Shown: piece after piece, positions 17,309-24,224 of the stretch
Layout: every line of letters begins with the position of its first letter
How positions within the stretch are numbered: the first letter of the stretch is position 1
Assembly: GCA_017548165.1 (NCBI GenBank)
Contig: JAFYMW010000131.1
Span: 1 to 39,626 of the forward strand
DNA from: Bacteroidaceae bacterium
GTDB taxonomy: Bacteria > Bacteroidota > Bacteroidia > Bacteroidales > Bacteroidaceae
DNA: 39,626 nt
Reading direction: 5' to 3'
Notes under the pieces: model-generated
The model's database searches: none
What the model was told of the DNA's origin: nothing
Seen by the model: the letters and a program-made list of their open reading frames with translations, nothing else
Made by a program: the position numbers and the translations under genes

Positions 17309-18754
17309 ATGGAAGAAAAATCACTGAAAGAGCGAACTGCCCGTGGACTTTTGTGGGGTGGTTTGAGCAATGGCGCAATGCAATTGCTGGGTGCCTTGTT
17401 TGGGTTGGCTCTGATGCGATTACTCACTCCTGCCGACTGGGGCAAGGTTTATATGCTCAATATCTTTGCTGCCTTGGCAAGCACTCTTCAGGAAAGTGGT
17501 TTTATAGCGGCTCTTTGTAATAAAAAAGAACCAACAGACAAGGAGTATAATGCCGTCTTTTGGTTCAATATGATTGTCAGTAGTAGTCTATACATTTTAT
17601 TGTGGTTTTTGGCCCCTTTGATAGCAGACTTCTATGGCGATCCTGAACTTACGGGGTTGGCACGCTTCCTTTTCCTGGGTTTTTTGTTGTCGGGTTTGGG
17701 TACTGTTCAGAGGGCATATCTGTTCGGGCATTTGATGGTGCGCGAAACTAGTATCTGTGGTATCACTGCCATGTTCCTTTCGGGTAGTATTGGCGTTGTA
17801 CTTGCGTGGCTCGGATGTGCCCATTGGGGCATAGTGGCACAGAGTGTGTCGTTTGTCTTCTTTGTTCAGATGATGAACTGGTACTATTCACGTTGGCGTC
17901 CCTCGTTAAAGATAGATTTGCGTCCAGCATGGCAGATGTTTAATTTTAGTAGTAAACTTCTGTTAACCAATGTCTTCAATATTTTCAACAACCATGCCTT
18001 CAGCGTTCTGTTCGGTAAATGCTTTGGCACCCAGCAGGCTGGTATATATGGTACGGCACGCAAGTGGGACGATATGGCAGCTGGTACTATTAACGGCATG
18101 TTGACATCGGTGGCACAACCCACCCTGGCGCATGTTGCTGATGATATGGGACGTTATGTACAGGTGTTTCGCAAGATGATGCGTTTCATAGCCTTTGTCT
18201 CGTTTCCTGCTTTGTTGGGTTTGGGCATGATTGCCAAAGAGTTTATTCTGATTGCGGGCGGTGAGATATGGATAGAAAGTGCCAATATCCTTGCTCTGCT
18301 TTGCATTCATGGCGCCTTCCTGCCCATAACGACATTGTATAGCAATCTTACTATCAGCCGTGGACATAGTGGTGTCAATATGGCTTGTACCATAGGTCAG
18401 TGCCTTGCCGTATGGGTTGGGCTCATAATACTATACTTAAATGGTTATGGCATGATACCTATGGTGATATTCTTCATTGCGTTGAACGTACTATGGCTAG
18501 GCATTTGGCAATGGTGGGCAAAGCGTCTTATAGGTCTGAAGTGGCGTTGGGCTGCCCTTGATATCCTGCCATTTTTAATGTTCACGTTGGCCGTTTTGGG
18601 CCTCACATGGTGGGCAACCAAGTCTATTGAAAATCTATGGATGTTGATGCTATCTCGCATAGCTCTTGCAGCTATACTCTATACAGGTGTGATGTGGTTC
18701 TCTCGAGCTCAAATCATGAGGGAAACTATAGGGTACCTCCTGCACAAGAAATAG
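17309..18754 (+). CDS. Oligosaccharide flippase family protein (Wzx-like)
   Basis: A 481-residue polytopic inner-membrane protein of the MOP exporter superfamily that would flip a lipid-linked glycan from cytoplasm to periplasm. It has about 12-14 membrane helices and the usual start (SLKERTARGLLWGGLSNGAMQLLGALFGLALMRLLTPADWG), where the phrase L-x-P-x-D-x-G is typical. The open frame extends to an ATG at 17270, but that one lies upstream of the predicted transcription start; the ATG at 17309 just follows the -7 box and gives the usual N-terminus. It neighbours glycosyltransferases, consistent with envelope polysaccharide export. The specific glycan is unknown. Confidence 0.9.
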   Translation: MEEKSLKERTARGLLWGGLSNGAMQLLGALFGLALMRLLTPADWGKVYMLNIFAALASTLQESGFIAALCNKKEPTDKEYNAVFWFNMIVSSSLYILLWFLAPLIADFYGDPELTGLARFLFLGFLLSGLGTVQRAYLFGHLMVRETSICGITAMFLSGSIGVVLAWLGCAHWGIVAQSVSFVFFVQMMNWYYSRWRPSLKIDLRPAWQMFNFSSKLLLTNVFNIFNNHAFSVLFGKCFGTQQAGIYGTARKWDDMAAGTINGMLTSVAQPTLAHVADDMGRYVQVFRKMMRFIAFVSFPALLGLGMIAKEFILIAGGEIWIESANILALLCIHGAFLPITTLYSNLTISRGHSGVNMACTIGQCLAVWVGLIILYLNGYGMIPMVIFFIALNVLWLGIWQWWAKRLIGLKWRWAALDILPFLMFTLAVLGLTWWATKSIENLWMLMLSRIALAAILYTGVMWFSRAQIMRETIGYLLHKK

Positions 18755-18810
18755 TTTTATGGCTCGCTCCTCCCTATTCTCTTGGAATAGTTATAAGACC
18801 TTTGTTAGAC

Positions 18811-18881
18811 AATACATTGTCTGGCTTTAAATAACACATTGTCTGAGGCGAAAGAATACATTGTTTGATGTAAAACAATAC
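18811..18881. repeat. Four-fold 22-nt-period imperfect tandem repeat
   Basis: Units begin at 18811, 18833, 18855 and 18877. ACATTGT occurs at 18814, 18836 and 18858, exactly 22 nt apart; the fourth unit keeps only AATAC. Unit tails vary but are A-rich. GACAATACATTGTC at 18808-18821 is also a near-palindrome. The array lies between the convergent flippase and IspD-like genes. Function unknown. Confidence 0.7.
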
Positions 18882-18907
18882 GAAGACTTTTTTGCTTTGC
18901 TGAAACA

Positions 18908-18944
18908 ATTAGAACCAATGCTACTTTTGTGCATTGGTTCTAAT
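18908..18944. terminator. 14-bp hairpin overlapping the end of the IspD-like gene
   Basis: 18908-18921 pairs perfectly with 18931-18944 around a 9-nt loop. The IspD-like stop codon (18923-18921, -) lies at the loop/stem border, so one arm is coding. Flanking sequence on the - strand is TTGTTTC. It probably terminates the - strand unit and possibly the opposing flippase transcript. Confidence 0.75.
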
Positions 18945-19601
18945 CATTTCCAAATCCTTAGGATATGTTATTTTGATGTTAGTGACCTCTCCTTTCACTA
19001 TCTTTATTGGCACATCGGGCAGATAAGTGCGCACTACTCCACAATCGTCGGTGGGAGCAAAGGCAGGGTCAGCAAGTCCTAAATCAAAAGCTTTTTTCAG
19101 CACTCCTTGTCGGAATCCCTGGGGAGTCTGCATATTACGCAAGACAGGACGAGGCAGCGTTTCCACTATGCAATCATTCTCGTCCACCCTAACAATGGTG
19201 TCGGTACTTGGAACTGCCACACCTATGGCATCATAAGATTTCAGTGCATCCACACATCTTGAAATTATGGCTTCACTTACGAGTGGACGCACAGCATCGT
19301 GTATAAGCAACAGGTCATCAGCATCTGTACACACCTCCAAAGCCGACAAAGTGCTATGATACCTTTCCTTGCCGCCAGGGCGCACATGCTTCACCTTGGG
19401 ATAAAGGGTAGACATCTGGCGCACCTCCTCTACAAAATCTTGTCGTGTGATGATGATTATTTCATCTATCTGCTCTGAACGATGAAAGGCACGGATGCTA
19501 TGTTCAAGCACGGTACATCCATCCACCTCAAGAAACTGCTTGGGACGGTCAGCACCGAAACGGCTTCCGCTACCTCCTGCCAAAAGTATAGCAATATTCA
19601 T
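18921..19601 (-). CDS. ispD: IspD/TarI-family cytidylyltransferase
   Basis: A 226-residue nucleotidyltransferase transferring CMP from CTP to a sugar- or polyol-phosphate. The signature LAGGSGSRFG (7-16) with PKQF binds CTP; GGKERYHS, HDAVRP, TPQGF, a TDDCGVV stretch and NIKIT near the C-terminus complete the fold. IspD makes CDP-methylerythritol in the MEP isoprenoid pathway. TarI-type relatives make CDP-ribitol or similar for surface polymers. The sequence alone does not separate them; the LAGGSGSRFGADRPKQFLE start and the neighbouring glycosyltransferase genes leave TarI-like function open. It lies 49 nt after the GT2 gene on the same strand and is probably co-transcribed. Confidence 0.85.
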   Translation of the reverse strand: MNIAILLAGGSGSRFGADRPKQFLEVDGCTVLEHSIRAFHRSEQIDEIIIITRQDFVEEVRQMSTLYPKVKHVRPGGKERYHSTLSALEVCTDADDLLLIHDAVRPLVSEAIISRCVDALKSYDAIGVAVPSTDTIVRVDENDCIVETLPRPVLRNMQTPQGFRQGVLKKAFDLGLADPAFAPTDDCGVVRTYLPDVPIKIVKGEVTNIKITYPKDLEMIRTNAQK

Positions 19602-19650
19602 GTGTTCTAAACATTTTCTGATTAGATTCTGCGTATCAAGTACAAAGAAT

Positions 19651-20517
19651 TTACTTCAGCATCGCATTACACGCTTCTACCTTGCCTCGTATCTCATCTA
19701 TCTTGTCGGCATACATTGCATAGAGCCTTTTGCCGTTTCGTTGTGTTTGCTCCTGAGTAAATGAGCCATTCCATAGGCGCATACCTCCCACGCTGAGCGA
19801 CTTGAACTGAGCATCATACCATCCAACTTGCAAATCCTTTGTCCATGCACGGGCACATAGTTCGTAGTCATCAAACTGGAAGGGTGCGAAACTGAAATCA
19901 ATATGATGAAGATGTAGGCAGAACAACTCCTTGTTAAGCCACATAGGAGCACGGTTCACACTTACTACAAACTGGAAATCCTTGTCGTTGTCTGCCTTCT
20001 TGCCGCCATGAGCAATCTTCTTGTCGTGATCAATAGCTATATCCAATCCATCCTTACCACCCAAGATAGCCAATTGAGGATGCTCATCAAAATATTTCAC
20101 TGCTTTGTCAATCCACGATGTGTCATCGAAATCATCGTCATCCTGCAACAGAGCTATATACTTTCCGTTGGCAAAACGTATGGTCTTGTCATAGGTAACA
20201 TTCTCATAAAGATCATTGGCACGCACGAGAAACTCATTTGCACCTATCAGAGCCTCGGCCAAGGCCTGTGTATGGTTAATGTCAGATCCATCGTCAATAA
20301 TGATTATCTCCAAAGCCTCCCCCCAAGCTCGAAGTTTGGGCAGGATGTGTTTTATCTGCAAACTCTTGTTGTGTGATTGTAGTACAATGCTTACCAATGG
20401 TTCCTTTACATATCCCTTTGCCACCCAGGTGGCGTAGCTCTTCTTTGTTTGTACTACTCGAGTACGCTTTTGAAAGGAGAGTTTCAATTTCTCGATGAAT
20501 AGTCTAATATTAAACAT
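19651..20517 (-). CDS. Family 2 glycosyltransferase
   Basis: A 288-residue GT-A fold transferase adding a sugar to an envelope glycan acceptor. After a basic N-terminal stretch, the domain begins at VSIVLQSHNK (42-51). The nucleotide-binding DDGS is at 75-78 and the DxD-type metal motif lies in QDDDDF (125-130). No membrane segment is evident. The frame is open further upstream to 20601, but the -7 box at 20572-20579 places transcription start near 20565, so ATG at 20517 is the better start. It is the first gene of a two-gene unit with the IspD-like gene. Donor and acceptor are unknown. Confidence 0.87.
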   Translation of the reverse strand: MFNIRLFIEKLKLSFQKRTRVVQTKKSYATWVAKGYVKEPLVSIVLQSHNKSLQIKHILPKLRAWGEALEIIIIDDGSDINHTQALAEALIGANEFLVRANDLYENVTYDKTIRFANGKYIALLQDDDDFDDTSWIDKAVKYFDEHPQLAILGGKDGLDIAIDHDKKIAHGGKKADNDKDFQFVVSVNRAPMWLNKELFCLHLHHIDFSFAPFQFDDYELCARAWTKDLQVGWYDAQFKSLSVGGMRLWNGSFTQEQTQRNGKRLYAMYADKIDEIRGKVEACNAMLK

Positions 20518-20571
20518 GGTTTTGTGCTCTGTTCTTAGATGGATGCTGCTTAAATCTCTTTCGAGGTCGGA

Positions 20572-20579
20572 CAAAGTTA
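20572..20579 (-). promoter_or_regulatory. -7 box for the GT2-IspD unit
   Basis: TAACTTTG on the - strand with ATTG about 21 nt upstream. It decides the start codon of the downstream gene (20517 rather than 20601). Confidence 0.65.
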
Positions 20580-20660
20580 CGGATTTTTTTTGATAATACA
20601 CAATATCTTCTTATCTTTGACCTGCGCTCTAAGATACTTACACTCGGAAAAACAAATGAA

Positions 20661-20692
20661 TTTGTATTTTCTCTTGCAAAACTGTATCTTTG
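20661..20692 (+). promoter_or_regulatory. Promoter of the GT2-GT4-VanZ unit
   Basis: TTTG (20661-20664), 20 nt, TATCTTTG (20685-20692). The motif ACTCGGAAA lies just upstream (20642-20650), as in the flippase promoter. The leader is about 18 nt. Confidence 0.75.
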
Positions 20693-20716
20693 ATACGCCT
20701 TAACCATTAATATACC

Positions 20717-21760
20717 ATGAAAGAAGCCTTAGTAGATGTTTCTGTTTTAATACTATTCTTCAACCGTCCCAATCAGTTGGGACAAGTCTTCGAGCAGGTC
20801 AAGAAGGCTCGCCCTTCACGCTTGTTCCTGTATCAGGATGGTCCACGAGGCGAGAAAGACATGCCGGGAATATTGGCATGCCGCGAGGTGGTAAGCAATA
20901 TTGACTGGGAGTGCGAAGTGCACACTATGTTTCAGGAAAAGAATTATGGTTGCGACCCGTCGGAGTATATATCGCAGAAATGGGCATTCTCTATCTCAGA
21001 CAAATGCATTGTACTTGAAGACGATGACATACCAAGCATCAGCTTCTTCCACTTCTGCAAAGAAATGCTTGATAAATACGAGCATGATACTCGCATAACG
21101 ATGATTTCTGGTTTCAATGTCGAGGAAGAGACAAAGGACATTGCGGAGGACTATTTCTTCAGCAGCAACCTCAGCATCTGGGGATGGGCATCGTGGCGTA
21201 GGGTTGTTGACCAATGGGACGAGCACTATACATGGTTGGATGACGAACAGACAGTTAGGCAACTGGACAATATCGTCAAGGAGCGCGGCTATCGCGATGA
21301 CTTTCTACCCATGTGCCGTAAACACAGGAGTCAAAACAAGGCCTTTTATGAAACCATACTATGGTCACATATGCTTATGACAAACGGTTTGAGCATAGTG
21401 CCTAAAAAGAACCTTATCAATAATCTTGGTGCAACAGCAGACAGCACCCATTTCGGTGGCACATTGGAGACATTGCCACGAGGATACCGCCGTATCTTCA
21501 CTATGAAACGCCACGAAATGGATGCCCTTTTGCCAGAAACAAAGGACACTAGTATGATAAAGCACCCTGCCCACGTTATGGAGCATGTACCCTATCGTCA
21601 GCGTGTGTATCGCATAATGGGTTGGATGAATCCCGGCATCAAGGTGGCAAGAAGTTTCGAGGAACTGTTCCTGAATCTGCGCTACGGCAACTTTTCATAC
21701 ATAGGACAAGCCATTCGCAACAGAGTAAAGAAGTGGTTGGGAAGAAAAGAATACAATTAG
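20717..21760 (+). CDS. Glycosyltransferase, GT2/GT-A type
   Basis: A 347-residue putative glycosyltransferase. The opening VSVLILFFNRPNQLGQVFEQV is the nucleotide-sugar-binding strand-helix of this group ('FNRP' type). The metal motif is EDDD at 101-104 (CIVLEDDDIPS), and SIWGWASWRR at 153-162 is a conserved acceptor-side motif in capsule or O-antigen transferases of Bacteroidetes. The C-terminus is basic and may touch the membrane. It is the first gene of a + strand unit with a GT4 gene (7-nt gap) and a VanZ-like gene. The sugar is unknown. Confidence 0.87.
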   Translation: MKEALVDVSVLILFFNRPNQLGQVFEQVKKARPSRLFLYQDGPRGEKDMPGILACREVVSNIDWECEVHTMFQEKNYGCDPSEYISQKWAFSISDKCIVLEDDDIPSISFFHFCKEMLDKYEHDTRITMISGFNVEEETKDIAEDYFFSSNLSIWGWASWRRVVDQWDEHYTWLDDEQTVRQLDNIVKERGYRDDFLPMCRKHRSQNKAFYETILWSHMLMTNGLSIVPKKNLINNLGATADSTHFGGTLETLPRGYRRIFTMKRHEMDALLPETKDTSMIKHPAHVMEHVPYRQRVYRIMGWMNPGIKVARSFEELFLNLRYGNFSYIGQAIRNRVKKWLGRKEYN

Positions 21761-21767
21761 TTCGCTT

Positions 21768-22952
21768 ATGAAGGTATTGATAATCTCCACCACCGAACGT
21801 ACAGGAGGAGGGGCAATAGCAGCCAAGCGCCTGCTCACTGCCTTGAACAAGAATGGCATACAGGCAAAGATGCTTGTTAGAGACAAGCAGAGCAATGATG
21901 CCAATGTGGTGGCCTATGGCAATATCTTGCCTAAGGTTATAGAGCGTCTGCGCATTATGTTTGCGTTGCTCAAACCATTACGTAAAACGTGGCAATACGA
22001 CTTTGCAACGGATGGAGTGGATATCCTTTCTACAAAAGAATATCAAGAAGCCGATGTGATACATCTGCATTGGGTGAATCAGGGAATGCTCTCTTTACGC
22101 CAATTACACCAAATGATGCTTTCTGGCAAACAAATAGTTTGGACTTTGCACGACGAGTGGCCTTTCCGTGGTATAAGACATTATACTGATGAGGCTGATG
22201 GAACTTCCGATAGTAGGGTAGAGCTGTTGGAAAAACAATTGTTTGACAGAAAGCAGAGCATATACGCTCAGGGCAGGATCAGTTTTGTAGGATGCAGTCA
22301 GTGGATTGCCGACCTTGCCCATAGGTCTATGCCATGTGCAAAAGTGTATCATGTCAACAATTGCATACCTCAAGAGATATTTTGTCCTATGGATATGCAT
22401 GAAGCCAGAAAAGCATTTGCTCTGCCTTTGGACAAACAATTGATATTGTTCTCCTGTCAGAAGGTTACTGATAAGCGTAAGGGTATGTCATACCTGCTTA
22501 ATGCACTGAAATATTTACATTCTCCCAAACCTCACCTTGTGATAGTAGGTGGAAATGCCGATGAATTGTCGGTAACCATTGGAGGTGTTGAAAAGGATGG
22601 CATGCACTTCATCCCTTATGTCAACGGAGAGAATGAAATGGCTCGTTTGTATTCGGCTGTAGATTGTTTCGTGACTCCCTCACTTCAAGATAATCTTCCC
22701 AATACCATTGCCGAGGCAATGTCTTGTGGAACTCCATGCGTAGGTTTTGATGCTGGCGGTATACCAGAAATGATAACTCATATGCAGAATGGTTATGTGG
22801 CAAAGTATTGCGATAGTAAGGATTTGGCTTTTGGCATAGAAACAACCCTTGCTCATCCTCAATGGCGCCATGCAGCACTAAGCAAGGCCAAGGAATCTTA
22901 TAACGAACAAAGTGTAGCTCAACAATATACCAAATTATATGAAATTCTTTAG
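21768..22952 (+). CDS. Family 4 glycosyltransferase (GT-B fold)
   Basis: A 394-residue GT-B transferase, probably retaining, acting on a lipid-linked or growing envelope glycan. The N-terminal domain has a GGGAIA loop (13-18) and HLHWVNQG (99-106). The C-terminal nucleotide-binding domain has QKVTDKRKG (231-239), VTPSLQDNLPNTIAEAMSCGTP (302-323), including E316 of the E-x7-E motif, and GGIPEM (330-335). It starts 7 nt after the preceding gene and its last 14 nt overlap the VanZ-like gene, so the three form one transcript. Confidence 0.92.
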   Translation: MKVLIISTTERTGGGAIAAKRLLTALNKNGIQAKMLVRDKQSNDANVVAYGNILPKVIERLRIMFALLKPLRKTWQYDFATDGVDILSTKEYQEADVIHLHWVNQGMLSLRQLHQMMLSGKQIVWTLHDEWPFRGIRHYTDEADGTSDSRVELLEKQLFDRKQSIYAQGRISFVGCSQWIADLAHRSMPCAKVYHVNNCIPQEIFCPMDMHEARKAFALPLDKQLILFSCQKVTDKRKGMSYLLNALKYLHSPKPHLVIVGGNADELSVTIGGVEKDGMHFIPYVNGENEMARLYSAVDCFVTPSLQDNLPNTIAEAMSCGTPCVGFDAGGIPEMITHMQNGYVAKYCDSKDLAFGIETTLAHPQWRHAALSKAKESYNEQSVAQQYTKLYEIL

Positions 22953-23346
22953 GAAGCACGTCTTTACACTATTTGCTCTATTGCTTATAGCCACTCTCAG
23001 CCTGATGCCATCTCAGGAGTTCCCACAGGTTAATGTTAGGTTTGCCGACAAGTGGGCTCATTGGGTTATGTATGGTTTTCTTACCTTGGTCATGGGCACA
23101 GAAATGATATTGGCAGAAACGAAGGATAAGAAGAAGGGTAAGGTAAAAAAAACAGGAGGAAAAGCTTTTGTGCAATTCCTCCTGATAACAGTATTTTCTT
23201 GTTTCTTCGGTGGACTGATGGAGCTGGGACAGGCTTACCTTACAACCTCTCGTCATGGTGATTGGTTGGATGTGGTAGCCAATAGTTTTGGCGCTTTTTG
23301 TGCCTTCGTCCTTCTGCTCCTGTTCCGTTTGGTCTTCAAACGATAG
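22939..23346 (+). CDS. VanZ-like family membrane protein
   Basis: A 135-residue protein with about four membrane helices (8-24, 42-58, 78-98, 114-132). Family motifs are DKWAHW at 37-42, the E95-G-Q motif in GGLMELGQ, and R105-HGDWLDVVANSFGA. VanZ confers low-level teicoplanin resistance in enterococci, but most relatives, including small Bacteroidetes ones, have no known activity. A Lys-rich loop (62-73) faces one side of the membrane. It overlaps the GT4 gene by 14 nt. An envelope role is inferred from the context only. Confidence 0.85.
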   Translation: MKFFRKHVFTLFALLLIATLSLMPSQEFPQVNVRFADKWAHWVMYGFLTLVMGTEMILAETKDKKKGKVKKTGGKAFVQFLLITVFSCFFGGLMELGQAYLTTSRHGDWLDVVANSFGAFCAFVLLLLFRLVFKR

Positions 23347-23354
23347 TCCTGATG

Positions 23355-24224
23355 TTATGGTTTGGTGAAGGTTCTCAGCACAAACCATAAATGCTGCCAG
23401 ACGGCTGCGATACATCCATAGTGTCGGCACATAATGCGCAAGCGCTCGAGAAGTGACTTGCGCATATTTTTTGTTGTCATACCCTCCGACAGATAGTCGG
23501 TTAGGGTGGTATGGGTGTTGTGAAGCACCAGTCCATCATTTTGAGCTTCCTTCATTATGCGCACACACCAATCAAAGTCGGCGCTAAAGCGATAACGTAG
23601 ATTGTAAAGGTGTTTGCGTGCTATATCAGTACGAACATAGAAACTTTGATGACATACCAACATTCCGTCCAGGAAACTACGCCATGTGAGATGTTCTGGA
23701 GCTTGCAAACGACGATGGCGCAGGAATTTGCCTTCGTCATCCACCAAATCTGTTTCTCCATATAACACAGCAGGCCATTTCTCTATCTCGTCCAAATCTT
23801 TCTGTACAGAAGTTACACTCTCTGCAACCAATGTAATAGTATCTTTGGAATGGAACTTGTCTCCTGCATTTAGGAAGATGAGATAGTCGCCATTGGCATT
23901 GTCGATAGCCTTGTTCATAGCATCGTAAAGTCCCTTGTCGGGTTCACGTATGAACTGGATGTCGTGAGGGGTTCGACACACCGAATTGTCTTCGGCATAT
24001 TCTTGTATCAGCGACAAAGTGCCATCGTTACTTACACCATCCACAATAAGATGCTCTATATTGGGATATGTTTGCTGAGCCACACTTTCAAGCGTTCGCT
24101 CCAATGTGTGCTCGGCATTATAAGTTACTGTGACAACGGTAAACTTGGGTTGGAATGCTTTGTCCAAGTTGTTTGCCTGTGTGCTCGACGGAGGCACAGG
24201 CGAGGCAGGTTCTACTTCTGGCAT
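23355..24224 (-). CDS. Family 2 glycosyltransferase (WcaA-like)
   Basis: A 289-residue GT-A transferase. After a Pro-rich N-terminal tail (about 1-27), the domain opens with FTVVTVTYNAEHTLERTLESV. Conserved points are VDGVSNDGT, REPDKGLYDAMNKAI (typical of this sub-group), NAGD as the metal motif, and SADFDWCVRIM. The ATG lies inside the end of the YfhO-like gene (13-nt overlap), implying translational coupling. It converges with the VanZ-like gene with only 8 nt between stop codons, and no terminator is seen there. The sugar is unknown. Confidence 0.9.
   Translation of the reverse strand: MPEVEPASPVPPSSTQANNLDKAFQPKFTVVTVTYNAEHTLERTLESVAQQTYPNIEHLIVDGVSNDGTLSLIQEYAEDNSVCRTPHDIQFIREPDKGLYDAMNKAIDNANGDYLIFLNAGDKFHSKDTITLVAESVTSVQKDLDEIEKWPAVLYGETDLVDDEGKFLRHRRLQAPEHLTWRSFLDGMLVCHQSFYVRTDIARKHLYNLRYRFSADFDWCVRIMKEAQNDGLVLHNTHTTLTDYLSEGMTTKNMRKSLLERLRIMCRHYGCIAAVWQHLWFVLRTFTKP

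Noticed and set aside
18811-18881. Possible CRISPR array
   Set aside because: The 22-nt units are contiguous imperfect tandem repeats without unique spacers, and no cas genes are present.
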